From Didymella arachidicola (taxonomy: Eukaryota > Ascomycota > Dothideomycetes > Pleosporales > Didymellaceae): a stretch of DNA of 64,000 nt. The DNA is taken from NCBI GenBank assembly GCA_016630955.3, contig CM049985.1:372001-436000 (forward strand), given 5' to 3'. The translations under genes were made by a program, and so were the position numbers. The notes under the pieces were generated by a model, which worked only from the letters and a program-made list of their open reading frames with translations, was not told the DNA's origin and did no database searches. Each line of letters begins with the position of its first letter. Position 1 is the stretch's first letter. Positions 1 through 10,365 of the stretch are shown here, one piece after another.

Positions 1-220
1 GCCATCCCTGGCGAGTGTGCCGCTAGTGCATTATCATCTTGCTGGGCATCACGCCAGCTTATCACCATTGCATGGGTCAGGTGTTTGTGATGCAGCCAAC
101 ACTCTCACGACAAGAAGTGACGAGTAAGGCTTAATCGTAAACAACACAAGCCATGACTGAATTCAGGGTATTGCTTTTCCCAAAACGCCTCCCAATGCAC
201 ACACCCCCACCTCACACCAT

Positions 221-1750
221 CTACCCCATAACCATGGTATCATCACCATCCACACCCACCGCAGCCGCGGGCTCAGCAACAACGCCCCGCCCCCTCCCCT
301 CGAGCAATTCCCGCCTAACCTCGGGGCTAATACTCTTATGCCCCCTCGTCAGGAGCAGATCGAGCAGGGCCTCGCGCTGGTCCTCTGTGATGTCGTTCCT
401 GTAGCGCTGCGCAAAAGCAAGCAGACACTGATGCCAAATAACCGGCAATTTGCCCATGCCACCCAGATCGCCCGCGAGGGACTCGGTGTCCATGTCGTCG
501 GCGGAGCTAGCGCCGGCGGCGCGGAAGCGCAGGAAGTGGAAGACGAGGGCGTCGATGACTTTGAACGGGAGCGCGTATTTTTTCTCGAGGAGGGTTTTGA
601 TGAAGATGTTGCAGGGGCCGGCGGCGTCGGGGTCGCTGGACATTTGGGCGGCTGCGATTTCGCACAGGCGGTGCAGGGCGGCGGCGGAGTGCAGGACGGG
701 GACGGATACTTTGGCGACGACGGAGGCGATGATTGTGGCTTCGCGTTGGGTGCAGCGGGTTTCTGTGAGGAGGGGGAAGACGATGCCCTTGAAGAAGGCG
801 CTGGGTTTGTAGAGGGCCTTTTTGAGGGAGTTGTATAGGTGGATGTTTAGCTTCTGGGTCTCGGCGATGTTGGACTGGACGGCGGGCAGCAGGACGGTGT
901 TGAGGAAGATTTGGGCGTTGTAGGGCTTCGAGGAGATGAAAATGCGGGTGGCGGCGTACATGGAGTTTGGGGTCCAGTTCTCGGGGCGTGTGATGGCGAG
1001 GAGGGTCTCCCAGGCGGGGATTGTGGGGAGGATCTTGAAAGGCTTGGGGAGCTTGCCGGCCTTGTAGCGCGACAGGATGAGGCCGACCTTGCTGTAGACT
1101 AGTAGGCGTTAGTAGGCGTCTTTTCAGAAGAGGGAGATGGACGTGCCCTCGACAACCTTTGCGGGCAGCTCGACGGCGTCTTCTGGTGCACCGCCGCCCA
1201 TGACCTCTCTGGGCCCTTCGTCGCCGTCGCCGGCGCCGCCTTCATGGGCAGCAATCTTCTCGAGGATGAGGGCGGCCAGGTCTGTGCCCGGCCCTGAGGG
1301 CGCCGTCTCTTGCCCTGGCCACTGGATTGGGTTGTCGTCTGTGGGGATGAACTTGTTCCATGCTGCCAGGTCGTCTGCGTCGATCTCTACCTCGTCGACC
1401 TCCGCCTCGTCTTCGCCCCACGCGTCGTCGTCGTCGTCGTCGAATTGCCCCGAGACATGCTCGTCGAGGTCTTCTTCGCCTAGTCTCGACTCGAAGTCGA
1501 AGGCCGGGTTTGCGGCCTTGGGTGCGCCCTTTTGGTTCTCGCGCTCGTCCTCTTCCTCGAGCTCTCTTCCGATTTCCAAGATCTTGCGCGAGCTCTTGGA
1601 GTCGACATAGCCCTGCTCGTCCTGGTCGTCGGTCTTGGTGCGCTTTGTGCGCTTGACCCTGTTCTTGTATGGGTCGGACGGGAGGTATTCCTCGGCGAGG
1701 GGGTTGTGTCGCTGGCTCTGCACGCCGGGCGACTTTGGTGCGCGAGGCAT
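221..1750 (-). CDS. ENP1: Bystin / Enp1, 40S ribosome biogenesis factor
   Basis: Bystin/Enp1 is a nucleolar pre-40S assembly factor needed for 20S pre-rRNA maturation. Two exons, complement(221..1098, 1147..1750), give 493 aa. The N-terminal half is charged and acidic (a run of aspartates, then EDEAEVDEVEID) and typical of the family. The conserved bystin domain starts at the junction (VVEVYSKVGLILSRYK) and continues through MYAATRIF, FKGIVFPLL, VPVLHSAAALHRL, KYALPFKVIDALVFHFLRF, LPVIWHQCLLAFAQRY and ISPEVRRELL. The phase fits only if the 48-bp intron uses a GC donor. The start ATG at 1750 is the first of the frame and gives the expected N-terminus MPRAPK. The gene is divergent from the COMPASS gene at 2053. 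The C-terminal tail is Gly/Val/Asp-rich and not conserved in my memory of the family. Family assignment is secure. Confidence 0.95.
1099..1146 (-). other. GC-AG intron in bystin
   Basis: On the minus strand the intron runs from GCACGT after ...GTCGAGG to ...CCTACTAG. It is 48 bp long and carries a CTAAC branch-point sequence 14 nt before the acceptor AG. GC-AG is the only choice of ends that keeps the conserved VVE-VYSK reading frame. No GT donor nearby has the right phase. Confidence 0.85.
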
Positions 1751-2052
1751 GGCTGAAAAAGATGCGGGCTACTCGCAGTGGATGCGGTGGCTGTGTTGTG
1801 TTGCTTGACTGCTGCTGGATATGAGGTTGAAGCAATGTCTTCTGGTAGTCTACTGGAGGCGTGGCAGTGAAGTCTTCGGGAAATGCGTCGGAGCAAAAAG
1901 TGTAGCGCATCGGCGCCATAAATTTTGGTGGGGGAATGCGACCCGAGCAAGGGTCCGTGCAGAAGGGCCGGTCGCGTCTGCATCGCCAGAGCTCACAAAC
2001 ACGCCCGGCCCAAGCCAAACGTCCGCCAAACTCAGCCAACCCACCGCCAAAC
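1751..2052. promoter_or_regulatory. Divergent promoter of ENP1 and BRE2
   Basis: These 302 bp separate two start codons that point away from each other: bystin on the minus strand and the Bre2/Ash2 protein on the plus strand. The interval must contain both 5' leaders and both core promoters, so the genes probably share regulatory sites. I see no clear TATA box. This is inferred from gene layout only. Confidence 0.6.
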
Positions 2053-3825
2053 ATGGCCGAACCGCAGCCCCCGTCGCGGTCCAACACGCCCGCACTCGCG
2101 CCGCCAATGCGCCGCCCGCTGGAAGAGGACCACGTCCCCGCCGTCTCGTCGCCGCTCAACCCCAATCCCTCCAGCGATGCGCCGCCGCGGTCGCGCCCCG
2201 GGATCCCGCCCCGCGAGCGCGAGCGCAGAGAAAAGCGCGAGACGCTGAAGAAGCGCGAGGCGTCGGGCCAGGCGCGCGCAAACACTCCAAACCCCAGGAC
2301 GAAGAAAGAGAAGCGGCCCTCGGCGGACTCGCCCATGCGCTACTCCATCCCCGAGCCAAAGGCCGCCGACTACAACCCCCCGCGCGACGGCGTCTTCCTG
2401 CCACACGAGCCGCACCCGCTCTACGCGCCCGACGGCGTCACGGAGCTGAAGAAGCCGCACGACTACGCCTGGAACAAAAAGGGCTACAAGTACACGCACT
2501 GCGTCGCCGACCCGCTGTTCCGCCACAAGCAGTTCTACCGCCAGAGCGACTCGCGCCCCTACGGCCCGCGCATGAGCCACGAGGACACGGACAAGTGGTT
2601 CTACTTCGACGACACCGCCACGGTTGTCTCGCAGGAAAAGGGCTGGCGCATGGGCCGGGCAAACGTCACCGCGCGGGAGGGCCGCATGTACTACGAGGTC
2701 AAGGTCCTGCGCGGCATCCCCCGCGACGGCCCCAAAGACCCCGTCGACCCCAAGACGGGCGACACAAAGCCCGGCCCGCATATCCGCATGGGCTGGGCCC
2801 GCCGCGAAGCGCCCCTTGACGGGCCCGTGGGCTTCGACGGCTACAGCTACGCCATCACCGACGCCCGCTTCGAAGCCCAGCACCGCTCGCGCGCCTCCAA
2901 GATCTTCAAGCCCCTGCCCAAAGGCGCAAAGAGCAAGCACATGAAGGCCAGACCGCCCCACGGCAAGCCCGTCCCCGTCGAATACGTCACCGACCAACAC
3001 ATCGCCGAGGGCGACGTCATCGGCCTCGAGATCAAACTCCCCTCCCTGTCCATGCACCGCAAGGTCGTCGAGGGCATCTACAACCCCGCCGTCGACCTCG
3101 GCGACGGCTTCGACACCTCCAACGCCGACCCCTTCGACCGCCCCCTCGACATCATCCGCGACCGCATCCCCGTCCCCTACAAGGGCAACTTCTACTTCGA
3201 GCAGCTCGACTACCAGGTCACCAAGATGGTCGAAGCCTACCACGACCGCGGGCCCGTGCCCAAGATCCACCCCTCGCCCAACCACGAAGACGTGAGCGTC
3301 CGCTCGCTGCCCCACTCCCACATCAAGGTCTACAAGAACGGCGTCGAAGTCGGCATCGCATTCGAGAACCTGCTCGCCTTCTTACCCCCCGCGAGCGTCC
3401 CCTCCGTCGAAGCCGTCAAGGCCGGCGCACGAACAGGCTTCGACGACGGCATGGTCGGCTATCTCCCTGCCATATCAGTCTTCAACGGCGGAATCGCACA
3501 GGTCAACATGGGTCCTGATTTCTGGTGTCCGCCCGACGAAATCAAAAAGCACCAGCAAGACACACAGATGGGCGGGACAGATACTCCCGACAAGTCTGTA
3601 GTCGAGGGCCGCCGCCTGCGCGCCATCGGCGAGCGCTACAAGGAGCAGATTGCCGAGGACGTCGTCTGGGATATCATCGACGAGATTGATTTCTTCACCC
3701 AAGACGGCGGGTGGGAGTACAAGGGCGAGGCCCCGCAGGATGTCAAGGGGAGTGCCACGCCGAGGGCGCGCGGGTTTGCGAATCCGGATGAGAACCTGGG
3801 CGTCGAGGTTGGGAGGAGGTACTGA
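2053..3825 (+). CDS. BRE2: COMPASS (Set1C) subunit Bre2/Ash2, SPRY-domain protein
   Basis: Bre2/Ash2 is a core subunit of the Set1/COMPASS histone H3-K4 methyltransferase in the nucleus. The 590-aa protein begins at MAEPQPPS; I chose this ATG for its good context (aaacATGg), although the frame is open further upstream. A Pro/Arg-rich low-complexity N-terminus (about 1-110) precedes the conserved part: FLPHEPHPLYAPDG, DKWFYFDDTATVV, GWRMGRANVTAREGRMYYEVKV and HIRMGWARREAPLDGPVGFDGYSYA, the SPRY core of Ash2-type proteins. The C-terminal block GPDFWCPPDE then DVVWDIIDEID is also typical of fungal Bre2. It is a single exon and is divergent from bystin. Assignment is confident; I did not see a PHD finger, as expected for fungal Bre2. 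Confidence 0.9.
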   Translation: MAEPQPPSRSNTPALAPPMRRPLEEDHVPAVSSPLNPNPSSDAPPRSRPGIPPRERERREKRETLKKREASGQARANTPNPRTKKEKRPSADSPMRYSIPEPKAADYNPPRDGVFLPHEPHPLYAPDGVTELKKPHDYAWNKKGYKYTHCVADPLFRHKQFYRQSDSRPYGPRMSHEDTDKWFYFDDTATVVSQEKGWRMGRANVTAREGRMYYEVKVLRGIPRDGPKDPVDPKTGDTKPGPHIRMGWARREAPLDGPVGFDGYSYAITDARFEAQHRSRASKIFKPLPKGAKSKHMKARPPHGKPVPVEYVTDQHIAEGDVIGLEIKLPSLSMHRKVVEGIYNPAVDLGDGFDTSNADPFDRPLDIIRDRIPVPYKGNFYFEQLDYQVTKMVEAYHDRGPVPKIHPSPNHEDVSVRSLPHSHIKVYKNGVEVGIAFENLLAFLPPASVPSVEAVKAGARTGFDDGMVGYLPAISVFNGGIAQVNMGPDFWCPPDEIKKHQQDTQMGGTDTPDKSVVEGRRLRAIGERYKEQIAEDVVWDIIDEIDFFTQDGGWEYKGEAPQDVKGSATPRARGFANPDENLGVEVGRRY

Positions 3826-4300
3826 GTGTTGTTCTTATTATGTGTGTAGAGTAGCGTGGACGAAGCGGATACCCATTGATTCACTTGCAAAAGTACTGGT
3901 TTATGCGCTCGGGACTTGGAGCATGTACGAAGAAGTTTGTATTTTTTTGAGGAATCGCCTCCGCGCGCACAGGCCCCGAACATGATTGCTCAAAAAAAAA
4001 TAAAAATAAAAATACAAGCTTCTTCGTATTCTAGTATCATTCTCCGTCCGCGGATTGCGTCTTTGACTCCTCCATAGTCTGCGTTGAGCTGGGCGCCTGC
4101 CTAAAGAGGCAACGCGTCATTATGTGCGCGGAACCGGAAGCATGTTCCGCACTACCACCCCATGTCAGCTCTGTTATTTTTACGCCCTATATTCGACGTT
4201 TGCGACGACGTCGGGTTTCTTCTCAATTAAATTCACGAGGCGTAGAAGAAGATCTTTTAGGTCAGCATACTCATCATCAAACATTTCTTGATACCCCGCC
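3826..4300. other. Intergenic, BRE2 to decarboxylase
   Basis: No gene is seen here. It contains the inverted repeat at 3926-4028, an A-rich tract near 3991-4013, and the presumed BRE2 3' UTR and decarboxylase promoter. Confidence 0.6.
3926..4028. repeat. Imperfect inverted repeat, possible hairpin
   Basis: The left arm, about 3926-3948 (TACGAAGAAGTTTGTATT then T-rich), is matched by the complement of 4008-4028 with one mismatch over about 20 bp. The arms are separated by roughly 60 bp that end in an A-rich run. It lies just downstream of the Bre2 stop codon and could fold in its 3' UTR. A small inverted-repeat transposon remnant is the alternative. Confidence 0.5.
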
Positions 4301-5925
4301 ATGGATTCGAAGCAATATCGAGATGCAGCCAAAGGCGCAATTGACCAAAGTTTGTATGCCTCCCACACGTTCAACATCAACTGACCACCGCAGTCGCGAC
4401 ATACTACGACAACATCGCAGAGGAGTCGGTTCTGCCATCAGTAAAACCCGGATACCTCCGCCCGCTCATCCCCGATGCGGCACCAGAAGAGGGGGAATCA
4501 TGGGAGGCGATTCAATCCGACATTGACCGTGTCATCAAGCCAGGACTGACACACTGGCAATCACCAAAGTTCATGGCCTTCTTCCCCTCCAACTCTTCTT
4601 TCCCCGCCATGCTCGGCGACATGTACTCGGGAGCTTTTACTGCCGCAGCCTTCAACTGGATTTGCTCGCCTGCCGTCACGGAGCTCGAGACCGTCGTCAT
4701 GGACTGGGTTGCCAAGCTCCTCGGCCTACCTGGCGTTTTCCTGAGCCAGGGCGAGGGTGGCGGTATCATCCAGGGGACAGCAAGCGAAGTCATCGTCACA
4801 GCCATGGTCGCAGCTCGCGAGCGCATCATCCGGAGAAAGCTCAAAGACATGCCAGAAGGAGAGGAGAAGCTCGACGCTGCTGCAGATCTGCGTGGCAAGC
4901 TTGTAGCTATGGGCTCCGAGCACGCTCACTCGTCCACCCAAAAGGCTGCCATCGTTGCCGGCACGCGCTTCCGCGCCGTCTCCGCCCCCGCAGACAACAA
5001 CTTCAGCGTATCCGTCGCCTCGCTCCGCAGGACAATCGAAGAGACAACAGCCAAGGGCCTCATCCCCTTCTACTTCACCGCCACGCTCGGCAGCACCGCC
5101 ACCTGCGCCGTCGACGACCTCGCCGGCATCGCCGAGCTCGCAAAAGAGTACCCCGACATCTGGATCCACGTCGACGCCGCCTACGCCGGCAGCGCCCTCG
5201 TCTGTCCGGAATACCAACACCTCTGTCCGCCCATCGCCGCATTCGACTCATTCAACTTCAACCTCCACAAATGGCTCCTCGTAAACTTCGACTGCAGCGC
5301 CTTCTTCATCAAGCGCCGCAAAGACCTCATCGACACCTACTCCATCACCCCCTCCTACCTACGCAACGAATTCACAGAATCCGGCCTCGTCACCGACTAC
5401 CGCGACTGGCAGATCCCGCTGGGCCGCCGCTTCCGCGCCCTCAAAGTATGGTTCGTGCTGAGAAGCTACGGCGTGAAGGGCTTGCAGGCGTTTATCCGCA
5501 AACACATCTCCCTCGGCGAATTCTTCGGCGCGCAGATAGCAACCCGTCCTGATCTCTTCCGCATCACGACCGAGGCGGCGTTTGGCCTCGTTACGTTTCA
5601 GGTCACGCCCAACCCGCCGTCCGCTAGCAGCGCAGACCAGCCGAATCCACAACATGAAGCGTACACGGGCGATTTCACGCCGAGCGCTGAGGCGCAGTAC
5701 GATGAGGACTGCAATCAGATTACGAAGAAGGTGTATGAGAAGATCAATAGCCAGGGGGAGTTTTATATTAGTAGTTCGGTGGTGTGTGGGAGGTATATCA
5801 TTAGAATCGTCAGCGCTAATTCCGCGGCCGAGGAGAAGTATCTGAAGCTGGTGTTTGAGAGGCTCGTGGAGGCTGTTGAGGGGGAGAGGGGGGGGGGAAG
5901 TAGGGTGTGCAGGGATGTGTATTAG
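4301..5925 (+). CDS. Group II PLP-dependent (aromatic-L-amino-acid-like) decarboxylase
   Basis: Members of this family remove CO2 from Trp, Tyr, DOPA or related amino acids. Exons 4301..4349 and 4394..5925 (44-bp intron, GTTTGT donor, CTGAC branch) give 526 aa. The spliced product reads DQ-IATYYDNIAEESVLPSVKPGYLRP, then WQSPKFMAFFPSNSSFPAMLGDMYS, both diagnostic of the group. The HVDAAYAGSA block holds the cofactor-binding Asp. The PLP lysine is in NFNLHKW (about Lys-309), followed by DCSAFF. The C-terminal domain retains GRRFRALKVWFVLRSYG. Substrate cannot be told from sequence by eye: tryptophan and tyrosine/DOPA decarboxylases both remain possible. A G-rich run near 5880-5897 codes the last residues and could be a sequencing trouble spot. 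Confidence 0.92.
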
Positions 5926-5998
5926 CTGGATCTCCGGATGTGTATAAAGCGGATTTGTGGACGCTCGGCACGGTATACTGCTCTCTCATATTGCACCT

Positions 5999-6847
5999 TT
6001 AATGAAACGCCGCAACCTCATTGTAGCAATGCCCCGCCCCAACAGCATAATCGCAATCGCTCCCCGGAAACTTCAGAATCCGCTTCGCCTTACTAGTCGG
6101 CCTGCTGCAATCCACTCCCGGCAGATTCACAGCCACCCCGTTGAAATCCATACACACATCCTTCCGCATCGCACATCTCCCCTTGCTAATCCCAAACTTC
6201 TTGCTGCAGTTGACCCCGCCGTGGTTCTTGACGCAGCCCTGGCTCGGACACTCGACCTTCTCGCAGCGCTTCGCCGCGTCGTGGTCGTGGTCGTGCACGT
6301 CCTTGTACCCAAAGTCATACACGAAAACGTTTCCGACGCGGCGGTGCGGGGGCACTCTCTCCGCGAGGAAGATGACTCCGTCTTTGATGATGTTTGCGGG
6401 TACGCCGTGGACGTGGTCGGTTTGGTAGCGCCCGAGGACGGCGTAGTCGCCGTCGAGCGAGTCTGTTTCGAATTCTCCCAAGTCGTTGGCTTCGAGCATG
6501 TGGGATCCGTGCTCGACGAGCGCGTTTTCCACGGGGAAGTAGATGCGGAGTTCGTGACTGGCTGCGTCGTAGAAGTGGCGCTCGAGGCGCTGCAGTTCGT
6601 GCGAGTTGGCGTGCCAGCCGGCTTCGAACTCGGCGACGGAGGGGGAGGGGATTTTGATCTTCTTGAAGCCGATGAGTTTGACGGTCGAGTTGGGGTGCTT
6701 GTAGCTAAGGGTGTTTATGTAGGTTTCTTCGTAGAAATCGAGTTCGCGCCGGACTAGCTCGTGGGAGGGCGATGGACGGCCTGAGACGAGCGTCCAGCTT
6801 GGTGCCCAGGCTGCGAGAAGGACGAGGTGGGAGAGTAGGAAACGCAT
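5999..6847 (-). CDS. Secreted cysteine-rich protein of unknown function
   Basis: A single-exon ORF of 282 aa. The first 20-23 residues (MRFLLSHLVLLAAWAPSW...) look like a signal peptide, so it is probably secreted. The middle part has no motif I recognise. A HDHDHD stretch near residue 190 could bind metal. The C-terminal third holds about ten cysteines (CEKVEC, GCVKNHGGVNC, GRCAMRKDVC, VDC, SDC, GHC), suggesting a disulfide-stabilised module. It is convergent with the decarboxylase, only 73 bp between stop codons. It could be an extracellular enzyme inhibitor, structural protein or effector-like protein; sequence alone does not decide. Confidence 0.7.
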   Translation of the reverse strand: MRFLLSHLVLLAAWAPSWTLVSGRPSPSHELVRRELDFYEETYINTLSYKHPNSTVKLIGFKKIKIPSPSVAEFEAGWHANSHELQRLERHFYDAASHELRIYFPVENALVEHGSHMLEANDLGEFETDSLDGDYAVLGRYQTDHVHGVPANIIKDGVIFLAERVPPHRRVGNVFVYDFGYKDVHDHDHDAAKRCEKVECPSQGCVKNHGGVNCSKKFGISKGRCAMRKDVCMDFNGVAVNLPGVDCSRPTSKAKRILKFPGSDCDYAVGAGHCYNEVAAFH

Positions 6848-9456
6848 GTCGGTGATTCTTCAGTAGATTCCGCGTGATTGCGTTGCAGCAAAGTGCCTGG
6901 AATACAACCAGGGGATACAAACCGTTAAGCAGCTTAAGAACAACAGAACACGTGACAGACGTCTAACCGCTGGGCTTTACACACCGTCTGCGAGCACTCA
7001 ACACAATGCTAAGGAGTTGTCTCCGCTGGTGTACGGTCTGGTATAGCACAGACCATCCTGCATGTGGTCGCCGAAGAGTGGCTCCTCAGCTGAGCTCCGG
7101 CAATGAAAATATCAATGCGGGAAGCCTGACATGTAGTACGATACCCCATAATGTGGCATCAAGGCAGACAGTAGTATACCATCCAATCGTGGAGCCTAGA
7201 CCTACATTATGGCGTGTCACTAAACCTGAAACGAGGCGCTGGTAGAAGTAGAAATACGAAGCGAAAGCAACCTGCAACCCCGCAGTCTGTACGAGAGAAC
7301 CACAACTCAGCCCCACAAAGCGGGATGAATTTGGGATAGGAACGCGATGAATGCGAGTGTGCCCTGTCGCAGTGCAAACCGATCTGCTCCAGGAAGAACA
7401 CACGTTGGGCTCGCATCTACTACTCGCCACTGGAAAGTCTCGCGCTGCTGTGCGAACCACCTACTGAAGCGAATACCAATTGGCGATAGCAAGGCCTCGA
7501 ACTAATCGAGCCAATGGTGAGTCCGGATTCACTCTGGGCTATAGTATCTTGGAGCCTGAGCAGAGCAGAGCAGTGACAGCTCCGCTGCTGTCTACCAGCT
7601 TGGTCTCATGCCTGCGTTTGGCCGTTCTCCACATCCGAGTGAGCTCTGTTTTTGAACACGCATCACGAGCAGCTATTTTGAAGAGGGAGATCGATGCGGG
7701 TGGCAAATCTGGAGATAATGTCGTAGAAAACCTCGTCCAGTTGCGCACGATCCAAGGTCAGGAGTTTGTAGATTCTTCATTCAGCAAGTGTGGCAAAGTG
7801 GAACCTCTGTTTCTCATCAGTTAGGCCTAAAGCTTCGTCAAAAGATGAAGAATACTCTCTTGGTAAAAAGAAAATGCCAATGGCTTCCTCATAGGACTGG
7901 TGAAGTTGTTTTTCAGCGTCGTTTTCACTTCCCATCCAGATTTTGGCCCCTCAACCGGATAGACTGCACCACAATCGTACACATATCGAAGGCCGGACTT
8001 CTGTGTACTCATCGCTTGTAGATGTTTCGAGCGTTCGTGTACAAGATTCATGATACCCAATTTGGTTGAACCCAGTGTACGCTCGACTTGCCGTGGCCGC
8101 GGAGAACTAGGAAAGATAATCTTCAGTGCATGACATATGCATTCCAAGGCTTCTGCATCTATCCAAATGTGTGACGCCAAAGACAGTATGCCTTGACGTC
8201 GTACGCTGTCTTGCCGTTGGATACGAATGCACTGGCTTCCTTGTCGTGGCTCAGTTCTATCGCCTGCGCCTGGTCGAGCCTGTGGGTTCGCTTTTCCAGA
8301 TAGAACAGCCGAAATTGAAACAGTCAAAGGTGGTCTATAGTTTCTGTTGCCCGCGCTTGGACAACGGCTAGTAATTCATCAATGTCGAAACAAGTAGTTA
8401 CCGAAGGCGCGATGCGCGAACCCAATCCACGTCGCCGGATCTCCAGTCGCCTGGAGTCATGTAGCGAGGACATCAGTCGATTTGAGATTCAAAAAGAGCC
8501 CAAGTTTTTGAATCACCTTCCAAAAGCAGCTCGGTAGCCAAGCACGGAAAATTGAGCAATGTTGGCTGAGCTTCGCGCAGAAGTCTGCCTCATGTGAATC
8601 TAAGAACATCGGCATGGTGAGCTGCCTCCTCATACCGGCGGTTTCATATCCCGTAATAAAGGTGAAACAAGTAGCTTGGGTGTAATGTATCTGACTAGGA
8701 GTGATGTTGTTGAGGTGGTCCGAGAGATCAGTTGTGCTTCTGTGTGGCTCCAGATTCCGTTCTAGATATATGGTTAGATGTTTTCCTCTTCTACTGAGAG
8801 ATAGCTCTTTTGGAAATTCCGCCATTGCAGAGAGACAGGAATATATTATCGCTTGTATCGTGGATCCTTTATACCATTGGCGATCAAGTCGTAGCCCGAG
8901 CCCACCGCAGGCTAGTCACTTGAGGGTTCATCATGTGCTTGTGTACCGGTCTGGGAGGAGTGTAAGACGTCGAGACTGTGAGAGGCCTGTGACGTTTACG
9001 GTAAGAGTCACTGAAGTGATGAGAAGGTTTTGAACCCGATGAAGAGGCTGAACACAGTTGCGGGGTAACGATCCTCTCCAGAATGTACGCATCCTAGCGC
9101 GAATGCGGGAACAACTCGTGCATGCCTCCTTCCACAGCAAAGAGTGCTATTGAGCTTGCGAGTACGAATGTGGGAGATCACCGCGTCAATAGACGGCAAG
9201 ATATTCGAGGCGTGCGATATTGGCTCCCTATCGCGCAATCGTCCATTTTCGGCACTGGAAAGGGAGGAATGAGTAGGAACGGCGGTACCAGGTGATAAAA
9301 AAAGGTGTCGGAGTGCAATTGAAGTATGGCAAATGGGTAACACAATGCCATGTAGCCATCAGGAGAGCATGTCCATCTAAACTCGTGGCGGTGACATCCT
9401 ATTGGATGCCTACACATGGTCACTAAGAGACACAGCCTGATGTCTTGCTTACTCTG
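6848..9456. other. Gene-poor 2.6-kb interval
   Basis: I cannot support a gene here. Minus-strand frames at 7827..8327 (166 codons) and 8457..8825 (122 codons, starting MAEFPKELSLS) are the longest with any protein-like texture, but they join by no clear splice signals and match no family I know. They may be traces of a decayed gene. The left end must hold the promoter of the secreted-protein gene. Confidence 0.5.
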
Positions 9457-10365
9457 TTAACCCTTCCTCGCTCTCACAATCCATAACGGGTCGCGGTGAC
9501 CCACCAGCCGCCCAGCCGCAGACGGGCTCGTGATCGTCCCATGATCGTCTGTGATCCTTTGGCCCTTCTCGTCCCGCGCACAGAGGTCCACAATCTCTAC
9601 GTCCTTCCATCCAGAGAAATGCAGATAATCCCCCACAAATTCCAGCCTTCCCTGCTCACCTAACATCATCCATCGCCTGACAATCTTATTCGGGAAACAC
9701 CGATTGCTAATCGCTAGATGGATGGTCGCGCCCTCATTAGCCCCGTCGAGCAGGTTTTTGCACACCTCCAATGGATGATTAAGGTAATCAATCGACACCA
9801 CGCATGTGATTGAGTCGAAATTTAGCTCCTCTTTCGGCCAGCCAGCCCGCGGATCGTGCGGAGGCTTGTTCAGGTCCATTACTCTCCACCTCTTCTCGCC
9901 CTGAAATAGGCCGTTGAGCGCCATTTCTTCAGCATTTAGGCCGACGCCAAATACTTCGACGTCACCTTTCTGCACCGCTGTCTTAGTAGTAGAAGGATAA
10001 AATGACTTCCAGCTTGTGCACATGTCTAAGATCTTCCCTTTCGTGGGCAGGACAGTATCGTAGTAAGATGTCAGGCGAGCGATGGCTGCATCGTCGATAT
10101 GTGTCACAAGACGCGGCTGGCGGTAGAAGATGCCATCGTGATTTTCGTCTTGGCGTTGGAAATCGGAGGCATTGTATGGCCACTTGTCGTATCGCGGCTT
10201 GTATGGAGTTGCGGGAAAGGCTGTTAAAGAGGGTGCAGACGAAGTCGAGCTCATGGCCGCCTCGGCGAAGAAGTTTGGTGGGAAGCCGTTAAAGACCGAA
10301 GAGTATGCGCAACAGTGCTGCAGGCGGGTTGGGTTTATGCGTCGAAGAACAGGTCGTAAGGGCAT
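9457..10365 (-). CDS. SAM-dependent methyltransferase-like protein, possibly mitochondrial
   Basis: A single exon encoding 302 aa. The first 35 or so residues (MPLRPVLRRINPTRLQHCC...) are rich in Arg and hydroxylated residues and lack acidic ones, as in a mitochondrial targeting peptide. The core resembles a class I methyltransferase: GKILDMCTSWKSFYP occupies the motif I position, EVFGVGLNAEEMALN motif II, FDSITCVVSIDYLNHPLEV the motif IV/V region, and ATIHLAISNRCFP a later strand. The glycine-rich SAM loop is not canonical (DMCTSWKS), so the substrate and even activity are uncertain. An internal Met at about residue 38 (MSSTSSAPS) could give a cytosolic form. It is divergent from the hydrolase gene to the right. 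Confidence 0.75.
   Translation of the reverse strand: MPLRPVLRRINPTRLQHCCAYSSVFNGFPPNFFAEAAMSSTSSAPSLTAFPATPYKPRYDKWPYNASDFQRQDENHDGIFYRQPRLVTHIDDAAIARLTSYYDTVLPTKGKILDMCTSWKSFYPSTTKTAVQKGDVEVFGVGLNAEEMALNGLFQGEKRWRVMDLNKPPHDPRAGWPKEELNFDSITCVVSIDYLNHPLEVCKNLLDGANEGATIHLAISNRCFPNKIVRRWMMLGEQGRLEFVGDYLHFSGWKDVEIVDLCARDEKGQRITDDHGTITSPSAAGRLVGHRDPLWIVRARKG

Noticed and set aside
1242..2336. 364-codon minus-strand ORF spanning bystin exon 1 and the divergent promoter
   Set aside because: Arg/Ser-rich shadow of bystin in another frame with no conserved motif.
2032..3321. 429-codon minus-strand ORF opposite BRE2
   Set aside because: It mirrors a GC-rich coding exon; the sense frame carries the SPRY motifs.
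7827..8825. Minus-strand frames that might be exons of a lost gene
   Set aside because: No splice signals link them, no family was recognised, and composition is not distinctive.
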